From NCBI RefSeq assembly GCF_005405125.1, contig NZ_BJDL01000014.1, positions 1-60,473 of the forward strand: DNA of 60,473 nt. Direction: 5' to 3'. Positions 54,164 to 60,473 of this stretch are shown here, one piece after another. The position numbers and the translations under genes are program-made. The stretch's first letter is position 1; every line of letters begins with the position of its first letter. The DNA comes from Lactiplantibacillus songbeiensis (GTDB lineage: Bacteria > Bacillota > Bacilli > Lactobacillales > Lactobacillaceae). The notes beneath the pieces were generated by a model that saw nothing but the letters and a program-made list of their open reading frames with translations, searched no databases and had not been told where the DNA came from.

Positions 54164-55114
54164 CTAGTCGTCTAAATCAAGCACTCTTTGGGCAGTTTCA
54201 GCATCGGTAATCAAAGTGGTGAGAATCCCCATCTTGAGTAACGCTAGGATGGCCGGGGCTTTTGTCAATGAGCGGGCGATCGCAACCGAGTTAGGGACTT
54301 GTTTGATCTGATCCAAAGGAATCGCGATGGTCCGGTTCAATAAATCCCCGCGTAAAATCTTACCGTGTTTGTCGAAAAAGGTGCAGCAACAATCCCCGAT
54401 GGCTTGGCGTTCCTTCAATAATTCACGATCGTCGGGAGTTAACAGATCTCGCCAACGACTGCTCGTATTGGTCAATGGGCCGCCGATGCCTAGCAGGGCG
54501 ATATCCAAGTTATCCCAGCAATGGCGGATTTCATGGAAGTATTGTGAAGAGGTAATCCCGTCACGAATGTATTGGGATTCCTGCACGGCCGCGGCATCCA
54601 CGAACAAGCTCTGACCCCCAAAGGCCCGCGCCGCATCGTAGACAATCCCGTTAACATGGTATTGAGCATTTGACGGACTCGGTCCACCCACCAACGGCAC
54701 AAAAGTCGCAGCGGTTTGCATTGGATGATGGAGCTGGCCAATCATGCCAGCCAGAATGGAGCCCCAGGCAAAGCCAACAATGTTGTGTGGTTTGATGATT
54801 TGTTTGAGATAAAGGGCGGCCTCGTTGGATAGTCGGCGCTCCTTTGCTTGGTGGTCGGCGTGTGGTTTGCTGGCAATGACCACGGCATTTTTAAGGTGGT
54901 AGCGTTGCCGTAACTGTTCTTCTAAATTAAATAAATCGGTGTTAAAGTCGTTGATTTTTATATCAACGATTTCGTTTTCCCGGGCTTGTTTTAACATCCG
55001 GCTGATAGTGGTGCGATAAATATTGAGTTCTTGCGCAATCTGAGCTTGCGTGTAGTCACGAATATAGTAGAGGTACGCGACTTTTGCGAGCAAGCGGCGA
55101 CGATTATCATTCAT
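54164..55114 (-). CDS. SorC/DeoR-type sugar-binding transcriptional regulator
   Basis: A 316-aa regulator. The N-terminal helix-turn-helix (about 8-55, YTQAQIAQELNIYRTTISRML) is followed by the SorC sugar-phosphate-binding domain (about 60-312) with GFAWGSILAGM, VPLVGGPS and LLGIGG. Such proteins sense phosphorylated sugars and control neighbouring sugar operons. The nearest candidates are the aldolase gene just downstream on the same strand and the PTS IIA on the other side. It has its own promoter region (55115-55305), where I see no clear operator. Confidence 0.9.
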   Translation of the reverse strand: MNDNRRRLLAKVAYLYYIRDYTQAQIAQELNIYRTTISRMLKQARENEIVDIKINDFNTDLFNLEEQLRQRYHLKNAVVIASKPHADHQAKERRLSNEAALYLKQIIKPHNIVGFAWGSILAGMIGQLHHPMQTAATFVPLVGGPSPSNAQYHVNGIVYDAARAFGGQSLFVDAAAVQESQYIRDGITSSQYFHEIRHCWDNLDIALLGIGGPLTNTSSRWRDLLTPDDRELLKERQAIGDCCCTFFDKHGKILRGDLLNRTIAIPLDQIKQVPNSVAIARSLTKAPAILALLKMGILTTLITDAETAQRVLDLDD

Positions 55115-55305
55115 AGTAAATCCTCCAATAGTTGGTGCCAGGATGGTCCGAATTCAATTGCTAGTATACCCATTAATGTATCAAGTTGCACGGACATTTA
55201 ATTACGAACGAAAATAAATTTAGTTTCACTTGACCTGAAACGCGTCTCATAAGTTATGCTTGGGTTGTTGAAAGGTAAGTAGCACGCTTGGTGCCAGTTG
55301 AAATT

Positions 55306-55470
55306 GCCGCCTGCCGGTTGGTTCCTAAAACGCTGGAACGCCATGGGCCATTTTGAAGCCAAAGTGCGGTCTTCAAAGCTGACCTTGGCCTAAGTCCGAG
55401 CAGACCACTCGCACTAAGGCCAACGACACGGCTGAGCATTTTAGGAACCAACCTATCGGCTAAATTTGTG
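55306..55470 (-). repeat. cloverleaf repeat, family 2, copy 5
   Basis: The outer stem GGTTGGTTCCTAAAACGCT with its complement is essentially perfect. With family 1 copy 14 it forms the best full composite, 55306-55653. The GCTTGGTGC tail precedes at about 55287. Confidence 0.85.
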
Positions 55471-55509
55471 GTCGACAATAGAGAATCATTAATCCCTGTT
55501 AGTTAACGT

Positions 55510-55653
55510 CGGGCGGGCCAGAATTGGCTCAGTGGTGTCATTTATCTTAGTCGGTGATTTTCCGACTTAGATAAAGCCCGGCTTTTGAGACCGTTCTATG
55601 GCTCAAAAACGTGGCCACCACGTTCCAGCCGATTCTGGCCCAACCAGAGTGGC
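55510..55653 (+). repeat. cloverleaf repeat, family 1, copy 14 (reference copy)
   Basis: The outer stem is 55515-55529 with 55627-55641 (GGGCCAGAATTGGCT, one wobble). Hairpin 1 is 55541-55554 with 55562-55575 (one central T-T). Hairpin 2 is 55583-55589 with 55602-55608. Hairpin 3 is AACGTGG/CCACGTT, 55608-55614 with 55618-55624. The element is 58 bases upstream of the IIA gene. Confidence 0.92.
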
Positions 55654-55711
55654 AATTTAAACCAACCAGCACCAGGTCTAAGTAGCGAAATCAAGCAAGG
55701 GGGTCGTTCTC

Positions 55712-56191
55712 ATGGGACTATTCAATCGTCATCGTAAGTTCACACTCGGCGCACCGGTACAAGGCCGGTTGGTGCCGTTAAAGTCAGTTAAGCACGCCGT
55801 ATATGCTAGTAACCAGTATGGCGTTGGGTTTGCGGTGGAACCGGATTGTGATCAGGTCGTTAGTCCCATTGCGGGAACGATCGTTAGTTATTTTCCGACG
55901 AAACATGCGGTTGGCATTCAAGCGGATAAGTTGGAAGTCCTAGTTCACATGGGGATTGATACGGTTGAATTGAATGGCAACCCATTTGAAACCTTAGTTA
56001 AAGTTGGGGATCATGTTAACGTCAACACACCGTTATCCCGAATGGATTTAGCGCAGATTCATCAAGCTGGTAAGGCCGCGACAACGATGGTGGTCGTCGT
56101 TAATGCTGGTGAGCATGTGAAATCCTTGGACGTCCCAGATTCAGGGACAGTGACAGCTGGTGAAACGGTTGGCCAGGTTGTAGAAGTTTGA
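55712..56191 (+). CDS. PTS IIA component, glucose type (free-standing)
   Basis: A 159-aa soluble IIA of the glucose/Crr type. The phosphorylated His79 lies in EVLVHMGIDTVEL, with the partner His in FPTKHAVGI. Typical Crr segments are SPIAGTIVSYFPTKHAVGI and VKVGDHVNVNTPLSRMD. It passes phosphate from HPr to a IIBC permease lacking its own IIA. No IIBC lies next to it, so it must serve one elsewhere. AAGGGGG stands before the ATG. Confidence 0.92.
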   Translation: MGLFNRHRKFTLGAPVQGRLVPLKSVKHAVYASNQYGVGFAVEPDCDQVVSPIAGTIVSYFPTKHAVGIQADKLEVLVHMGIDTVELNGNPFETLVKVGDHVNVNTPLSRMDLAQIHQAGKAATTMVVVVNAGEHVKSLDVPDSGTVTAGETVGQVVEV

Positions 56192-56237
56192 GGGTGACGT
56201 GGTCGCTTTTTCGATGAGAACTTGCTATAATATGAGT

Positions 56238-56300
56238 GGTTAAAGGACTGTAACAAAGTACACCAAAGCCCTCAGCTATGGCGAGCTGAGGGCTTTTTTT
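56238..56300 (+). ncRNA. predicted antitoxin RNA (RNA II) of an Fst/par-type system
   Basis: An extended -10 promoter, TGCTATAAT (56223-56231), would start a transcript of about 63 nt ending at the terminator at 56265-56300. Near its 5' end it carries AAAGGACTGTAACAAA (56242-56257). The same 16 bases occur at 56418-56433 over the start codon of the minus-strand toxin, so the RNA is complementary to that part of the toxin mRNA. Convergent transcription, a shared terminator and direct repeats are the plan of the par loci. Confidence 0.6.
56265..56300. terminator. bidirectional terminator shared by toxin mRNA and antitoxin RNA
   Basis: AAAGCCCTCAGCT (56265-56277) pairs perfectly with 56284-56296, followed by T on the plus strand. 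On the minus strand it ends the toxin transcript, although with few T residues. Confidence 0.85.
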
Positions 56301-56339
56301 ACGCTTGAAATCAAGCGGGTGGGTTAGTGTTACCGTTGA

Positions 56340-56432
56340 CTACTTACGATGATGGTCATGTGCTTCTAACCAGTGCGCAAACCAAATGCTGATCAGTGCT
56401 ACCGCAAGCGGTGCCCAAAAGGACTGTAACAA
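56340..56432 (-). CDS. Fst-family type I toxin peptide
   Basis: A 30-aa peptide too short for ordinary gene calling. It has a short start, the helix QSFWAPLAVALISIWFAHWL and the charged tail EAHDHHRK. The A-P-L-x-V helix followed by W-L and a charged end is the pattern of Fst/Lpt/Ldr membrane toxins of Gram-positive bacteria. The start is a TTG at 56432 with GGAAGGGGG eight bases upstream. A convergent antisense RNA gene with a matching 16-base repeat makes the pairing convincing. These peptides damage the membrane when the antitoxin RNA is lost. Confidence 0.75.
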   Translation of the reverse strand: MLQSFWAPLAVALISIWFAHWLEAHDHHRK

Positions 56433-56636
56433 AATAGTAACCCCCTTCCACTCACACGAAATGATCCGGTGACTTACTAGGTATCACTGATTAATTGAGA
56501 TGAAACGAGCATATTTGTGTAAAGATTCAAACGAACGTTCGCTAAGATTGTGCAAAAGGTAAAGTTAACCGCGCCCCCTGACTAGTAGGTATACTGGAGT
56601 CAGTAATTCAATCTGACTAAAAGTGAGGGTTTAACT

Positions 56637-56930
56637 ATGGAAGTCTATACAGGTAAAACGGATATTAAGTTATTTGAAAATCTAGTCGAGACGCCCCACC
56701 AAATCGTGACGCATTTGGTGTTAGCGGCTGGTCAAGCAACTCCGGTACATTTTGTGGATTATGACGTGATTGTGGTGCCGATTAAAGGGCGAATCGCATT
56801 TTCAGATGAGACACGGACGGAGACGATTTATCCCGGACGAATCGTACAGATGCAACGCAATGAGCATCATGGCCTAAAAGCCATTGTTGACAGTGAACTG
56901 ATGGTGATTAAGTCTGACTTAGCTAAATAA
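56637..56930 (+). CDS. small cupin-domain protein
   Basis: A 97-aa single-domain cupin: HLVLAAGQATPVHFVDYDVIVVPIKGRIAFSDE in parts, then IYPGRIVQMQRNEHHGLKA. Only some of the metal-binding His/Glu positions are present (H in PVHF, HH in NEHHG). It may bind a metal or a small ligand. No pathway is indicated. It lies alone, with GTGAGGG before the ATG and a terminator behind it. Confidence 0.8.
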   Translation: MEVYTGKTDIKLFENLVETPHQIVTHLVLAAGQATPVHFVDYDVIVVPIKGRIAFSDETRTETIYPGRIVQMQRNEHHGLKAIVDSELMVIKSDLAK

Positions 56931-56936
56931 ATGATC

Positions 56937-56968
56937 GACGGTAATCCAAGCTGATTGCCGTCTTTTTT
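56937..56968 (+). terminator. terminator after the cupin gene
   Basis: GACGGTAATC (56937-56946) pairs with GATTGCCGTC (56953-56962), followed by six T. Confidence 0.88.
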
Positions 56969-57235
56969 GTGTCATGAAAATTAGATATTTGTTGATTGAA
57001 TCTTAGTATAACTAAATGAGTTATTTAACCATCGATTATTTAAGTCGTCCACGATATTTAGTTGTGCAAAACTGGATATTAACGCGGTTAATGGCTGTTA
57101 TTATACTGATATTTTTATACAAATAAAATTATCGATTGTGGTTGATTGTTGCCTGAAAAAGCGTGAAAATAGAAAGTGAATTAACGGATTTTTAAGGGCA
57201 TAATCAAGCTATAATTTTAGGTGGGGTGTACGTGT
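56969..57235 (+). other. AT-rich promoter region of the surface protein
   Basis: No gene. TATAAT at 57210-57215 is a likely -10 box, but no convincing -35 stands 16-18 bp before it. AGGTGGGGTG at 57219-57228 is the ribosome site of the next gene, so this -10 would leave almost no leader. The true promoter may lie further upstream. Confidence 0.35.
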
Positions 57236-59575
57236 ATGGAAAGTAAACGAACACATTTTAAGATGTACAAGATTGGTCGTCGGTGGGCCTTTGCTTGTGC
57301 CGTGTTGTTGACGTTAGGTGGGGCAACCGTTACAGCGAACGCTGATGAAAATGCTGGCACCACTAGTAGCAGTTCCAGTATTGAAAGTACGGCTAAAAGT
57401 GAGTCGTCATCGAGTTCTTCAAGTTCACAAGTTTTGCAGTCTAGTAGCAGTAATAGTCAAGCAAGCAGCCAAAGTTCAAGTAGCCAATCTTCGAACAGCA
57501 GTAGTTCGAGTAGTAGCCATTCAAGCAGTAGTCAAGAGGCTGATAATAACCAGAATGGTATTAAACAGGCTGGGACTCAAGTAAGCTCTGCTAAAGAAAC
57601 TAAGTCAGTAGAGACTACTAAGCAACAAACACCGCAGCCAAAAGAGACATCGACTAAGACTGAAAGTCAGTCGACCAAGACGGCTCAAAGCAACAGTGAT
57701 GCCACGACTGGATCTGTAAAAAAGACGACTACTAGTTCGATTGATATGGTTCAACCAGCCTCAATAGATTTGGGTAATGGGACCTCATATGGGACGTTTA
57801 AGAGTAGTCTGAATACCAACGCGACTGTTAAAGCCAACGATGCCGTTCAAGATGGTGGGAATGTTTACGATGATTATCCCGACTTGAATAATATCTTGGG
57901 GATTTCATCGCAATTCCATATTTTTGCGCGTGAAGCGGAATTAAATGCGCACACTAATGGGAACGTTGCGGTTGGCAATCTAATTGGTAATGTTAACTTT
58001 GGGACGAATATCATTGAAGAACTTTTGGATAAAGATATTTCGTATATTCAAAATATTTCCAATATTGCGGGGAGTTCCTTTGTTTCAAATGGGGCAACGC
58101 GGAGTAACAAAGTTATCTTTGGTGATGGCATTGAAGTTGATGTCAGCAATCCTAATCGGCCAATGGTCAACGGGGTCTACATCGACCATTTGTTAGCTGA
58201 AGAAGTTTACCAGGATAAGAATGGCAATGTCTATATTGACTTTGATAAAGAGTTTGCACAATTAAAAGATACTAATGCAGGATTAAGCACAAAAGACAGT
58301 CAACTTAATGTTACGACCAGTGATTTTCCAGATCAAAATAATCGGGTGATTGATGTCACTGACTTACAACCAGATGAAAATGGCCGAATTGTTATTAACT
58401 TAACTGCGGATGTTTTAGCTGGTAGTACGCCATTGACAATCCAAGGACTTTCACCAGATGCTGACGGGAATACGATTATCATTAATGTTGATACTGAAGG
58501 CCAAGCGGATTATGATATTAATTCACAAATTAAAGTAATCTATAGTGATGGTTCAGATCGGAATAACCATGAAACTGAAGATTTTGGGGATAATCATTTA
58601 CTCTGGAACTTCTTTGATTCAACGGCTAGTGACAAGCAATATGCTGGAACAATTAATATTAATCGGCCATTTCAAGGGAGTATTTTAGCGCCATCTGCTG
58701 AAGTGGTTGCTGGTCAAAACGTTGATGGGAACATTATTGCTAATAAAGTTGTCGTCAATGCTGAAACCCATCGCTGGGATTTACAAAATAACAAAGATAA
58801 CGAAGATGATCCAGAGGACCCTGATGTTACGCCAGATCCAGGTCCTGAATTTCCTGAAGAACCAGGAACCGAAGAACCAGGAACCGAAGAACCAGGAACC
58901 GAAGAACCAGGGACTGAAGAACCAGGAACTGAAGAACCAGGGACTGAAGAACCAGGGACCGAAGAACCAGGGACCGAGGAACCAGGAACTGAAGAACCAG
59001 GGACCGAAGAACCAGGAACTGAGGAACCAAGTACCGAGGAGCCAGAACCTGAAAAACCTGATACTGAGGAACCAGGGACTGATACTGAGGAACCAGGGAC
59101 TGATACTGAAGAACCAGAAGAACCAAATACTGACACGGACACTAACGAAGCGGTTGAAGAACCTGATACAGATGGTAATGAAGGTGTAGAAACACCTAAT
59201 GTAACCGTTCCAGATGTTGATGATGAAGAAGAGTACTTTTATTCTGAAGACCACGATATGGCAGTTGAAGAATCTTTTGAAGATGAATTAGACGCGGCTT
59301 TAGCTGAACCAACGGCTGAAGAACGTTTAGATGCTGAGGAAGCCTTATTGTCCAAACTCGATGCGGCGATTGCGCAAGCTAAAGCGGACGGCGATCAAAT
59401 CTTGGTTGCTAAGTTAGAAGCTTTACGGGCACAATTGGTGGCGGATATGCATGGATCCGGCTTGCCACAAACAGATGAAAGCCAATCTAATGCAGCGGCT
59501 GCCTTAGGTTTGAGCCTTGCAGCGGCAACTTTAGTCCTTGGGAGTGCAGCTTTACGGCGGAAGCGTCACAATTAA
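57236..59575 (+). CDS. LPQTD-anchored adhesin with choice-of-anchor-A-type domain and PGTEE repeats
   Basis: A 779-aa wall-anchored protein. The signal peptide is of the KxYKxGKxW type (KMYKIGRRW at 9-17), often linked to accessory Sec or glycosylated adhesins. A Ser-rich low-complexity stalk (about 45-110) and a Thr/Lys-rich part follow. The main domain (about 173-515) begins DLGNGTSYGTF and contains the FHIFAREAELNAHTNGNVAVGN and NRPFQGSILAPSAEV segments typical of the choice-of-anchor-A beta-helix fold. Acidic PGTEE repeats (about 540-601) and an acidic helical part come next. LPQTD (743-747), a hydrophobic helix and RRKRHN complete it. LPQTxE is the L. plantarum-type sortase motif. The ATG at 57236 is chosen over a GTG at 57221. 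Confidence 0.9.
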   Translation: MESKRTHFKMYKIGRRWAFACAVLLTLGGATVTANADENAGTTSSSSSIESTAKSESSSSSSSSQVLQSSSSNSQASSQSSSSQSSNSSSSSSSHSSSSQEADNNQNGIKQAGTQVSSAKETKSVETTKQQTPQPKETSTKTESQSTKTAQSNSDATTGSVKKTTTSSIDMVQPASIDLGNGTSYGTFKSSLNTNATVKANDAVQDGGNVYDDYPDLNNILGISSQFHIFAREAELNAHTNGNVAVGNLIGNVNFGTNIIEELLDKDISYIQNISNIAGSSFVSNGATRSNKVIFGDGIEVDVSNPNRPMVNGVYIDHLLAEEVYQDKNGNVYIDFDKEFAQLKDTNAGLSTKDSQLNVTTSDFPDQNNRVIDVTDLQPDENGRIVINLTADVLAGSTPLTIQGLSPDADGNTIIINVDTEGQADYDINSQIKVIYSDGSDRNNHETEDFGDNHLLWNFFDSTASDKQYAGTININRPFQGSILAPSAEVVAGQNVDGNIIANKVVVNAETHRWDLQNNKDNEDDPEDPDVTPDPGPEFPEEPGTEEPGTEEPGTEEPGTEEPGTEEPGTEEPGTEEPGTEEPGTEEPGTEEPGTEEPSTEEPEPEKPDTEEPGTDTEEPGTDTEEPEEPNTDTDTNEAVEEPDTDGNEGVETPNVTVPDVDDEEEYFYSEDHDMAVEESFEDELDAALAEPTAEERLDAEEALLSKLDAAIAQAKADGDQILVAKLEALRAQLVADMHGSGLPQTDESQSNAAAALGLSLAAATLVLGSAALRRKRHN
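58856..59040 (+). repeat. 15-bp tandem repeat encoding (EPGTE)n
   Basis: Eleven copies of a 15-base unit (GAACCAGGAACCGAA with silent changes) and one EPSTE variant, within the adhesin gene. Length change by slippage would keep the frame. The minus-strand frames through it are shadows. Confidence 0.92.
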
Positions 59576-59589
59576 GTTAGCTTAATGGA

Positions 59590-59630
59590 AACGTGTAGCC
59601 TGTCTTTTTGACAGTGCTGCGCGTTTTTTT
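59590..59630 (+). terminator. terminator after the adhesin gene
   Basis: AACGTGTAGCCTGTC pairs with GACAGTGCTGCGCGTT (two mismatches), then seven T. Confidence 0.8.
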
Positions 59631-59811
59631 GTCGGTTATCGTTAAGATAAATGGTTTCTATTGTGAATTATATTTTAAGCTGGCTTGTATAAGGTTATTA
59701 AAAAATAATGGGCTCATAATTGAACCATAAGTCAATATATTTTTACATAAAAAGAGCATAATGGTTGTTAGGCGGCGATACGTTGGATATTATAAAGATA
59801 ATAAGTTTGTC

Positions 59812-59828
59812 AAATCTTGATAAGATTT
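59812..59828. promoter_or_regulatory. inverted repeat in the leader of the last gene
   Basis: AAATCTT and AAGATTT around GAT, flanked by further pairing (CAAATCTT/AAGATTTATTTG). It sits in the AT-rich region 59631-59919, which otherwise holds no clear gene. A candidate operator. Confidence 0.35.
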
Positions 59829-59864
59829 ATTTGGCAAAACGTTAAAGGAAAGGTGTGATTTAAA

Positions 59865-59894
59865 ATGAGAACGACTGATTTAGATGGCTTGTGA
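59865..59894 (+). CDS. possible 9-codon leader peptide
   Basis: ATG to TGA encodes MRTTDLDGL, with AAAGGAAAGGTG about ten bases upstream, a better ribosome site than many real genes here. It ends 25 bases before the next start. It could be a leader peptide or the truncated start of a former gene. Confidence 0.25.
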   Translation: MRTTDLDGL

Positions 59895-59919
59895 TTAAAA
59901 AAGCAAGGGGTGTACGCAT

Positions 59920-60473
59920 ATGAAAAAGAAACGCACACAACGACGGAAACTTTGGATTGGTTGGAAATGGTTTGTTGCTTTAGGTATTTTATGTTTATTA
60001 GGACTAATTGCCATGGGGACCAATGACCTCACTGAAGCGGATAGTAGCGATCCGCGAACTGAAACACTTGTTGATAATGATCAAGCAGCTAAGGCCGAAA
60101 GCGAAGCGGCTGCTAAAGCAGCGTCCGAAGCCGAAGCGCAACAAGCGGAAGCTAAAAAGGCCGAAGATGCTCGCAAGGCTGAAGCGGAAGAAAAAGCAAA
60201 ACAAGCTGCGGCGGCCAGCGAGGCGGCTAAAGTGGAAGCTGAAAAAAAGGCCGCTGCAAAAAAAGAAACGACACAAACGTCTGAGGCTGAAGTTTATACG
60301 GTAACGGATCGATTTTTAGCTGAACCACCTGTGCAAAAAAAATCGAACGGAACGGCTAAATCAACTGACAGTTCCAAAAAGGCGTATTCTAAAGCAAAAG
60401 CAAAAGCAAAAGCAAAAGCAAAAGCAAAAGCAAAAGCAAAAGCAAAAGCAAAAGCAAAAGCAAAAGCAAAAGC
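59920..60473 (+). CDS. membrane-anchored Ala/Lys/Glu-rich protein, partial at window end
   Basis: At least 184 codons, open to the last base. A basic N-terminus is followed by one membrane helix (about 18-33, WFVALGILCLLGLIAMG), so the bulk is probably outside. Residues about 50-115 are a coiled-coil-like Ala/Glu/Lys run. A Thr/Ser/Lys stretch (about 116-155) follows. The final part (from about 158) is a pure Lys-Ala repeat continuing past the window. AAGGGG at 59905-59910 supports the ATG. TolA-like or wall-spanning proteins have such helices. I do not recognise the family. Confidence 0.75.
   Translation, partial: MKKKRTQRRKLWIGWKWFVALGILCLLGLIAMGTNDLTEADSSDPRTETLVDNDQAAKAESEAAAKAASEAEAQQAEAKKAEDARKAEAEEKAKQAAAASEAAKVEAEKKAAAKKETTQTSEAEVYTVTDRFLAEPPVQKKSNGTAKSTDSSKKAYSKAKAKAKAKAKAKAKAKAKAKAKAKAK
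60391..60473 (+). repeat. AAAGCA hexanucleotide tract
   Basis: About 14 units of AAAGCA without a single change, encoding Lys-Ala, running off the window. The tract is probably longer in the genome. Confidence 0.95.

Noticed and set aside
55510-55653. tRNA or tmRNA because of the cloverleaf shape
   Set aside because: Arm lengths, the missing T-loop and acceptor features, and the presence of many copies exclude a tRNA. A structured intergenic repeat fits better.
56192-56460. Toxin gene as a random short frame
   Set aside because: I first treated it as noise, but the membrane-helix pattern, strong ribosome site, direct repeat and convergent RNA with terminator together made it a reported feature; the noise reading was dropped.
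58856-59040. CRISPR-like regular repeats
   Set aside because: The units are contiguous 15-mers in a coding frame without spacers, and no cas gene is present.
58714-59254. Long minus-strand and alternate-frame open frames over the PGTEE repeats
   Set aside because: They arise from the 15-base repeat inside the adhesin gene, have low-complexity translations and no ribosome sites.
60008-60304. 98-codon Lys/Arg-rich frame inside the last gene
   Set aside because: It is the +1 frame of the Ala/Lys/Glu-rich gene whose own start and ribosome site are clear.

Overview
The window looks like chromosomal DNA of a lactic acid bacterium of the Lactobacillaceae, probably Lactiplantibacillus or a close relative. 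Pointers are the mid-40s GC impression, strong purine-rich ribosome binding sites, MucBP and KxYKxGKxW surface proteins, an LPQTDE sorting motif (the LPQTxE form known from L. plantarum), Nramp MntH, class III ribonucleotide reductase and many sugar systems. The species cannot be fixed from the sequence alone.

Layout. 0.5-4.6 kb is an AT-rich accessory patch: a 735-aa membrane/glycine-zipper protein of unknown role, a decayed IS1380-type transposase and gene relics. 4.8-10.2 kb is a compact exosortase G (XrtG) locus: a Firmicu-CTERM-type surface protein, the exosortase, a processive-type GT2 glycosyltransferase, a 6-pyruvoyltetrahydropterin-synthase-like protein lacking the usual catalytic residues, and a multi-spanning membrane glycosyltransferase. 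The last four are translationally coupled. 10.5-19.4 kb holds apbE, a deformylase-like gene, a seven-repeat MucBP adhesin, an M20 deacylase, aspartate ammonia-lyase and a small lipoprotein. 19.9-22.7 kb is nrdDG. 23.8-25.7 kb is a two-gene cyclic-di-GMP module (EAL + GGDEF). 25.7-32 kb has usp-mntH, an A-B-C PTS permease, a cytochrome-b5-like protein and a DUF2798 protein.

32.2-53.3 kb is a mannosyl-glycan utilisation region: an MsmX-type ATPase and a ROK kinase; an LplB/YtcP/solute-binding importer with YesL and a YesM/YesN two-component system; divergent GH92 + GntR/LacI-type regulator versus GH125-GH38-ROK; then GH1 and a DUF2200 protein. None of the glycosidases has a signal peptide, so the picture is import of oligosaccharides followed by trimming in the cytosol, with CcpA (cre) sites and a cluster-specific operator. 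53.3-56.9 kb has a fructose-6-phosphate aldolase/transaldolase-like gene, a SorC regulator, a free-standing PTS IIA, an unannotated Fst/par-type type I toxin-antitoxin locus, and a cupin. 57.2 kb to the end carries an LPQTD-anchored adhesin with PGTEE repeats and the start of an Ala/Lys/Glu-rich membrane protein that leaves the window inside an AAAGCA hexanucleotide tract.

The main structure not explained by genes is a family of about 20 intergenic repeats, each about 110-170 bp, that fold on paper into a closed cloverleaf: a long outer stem enclosing three hairpins. Stem sequences differ between copies but change on both sides together. A second family is always found next to the first, joined by a conserved linker (five composites), and a third version of the same architecture occurs once.
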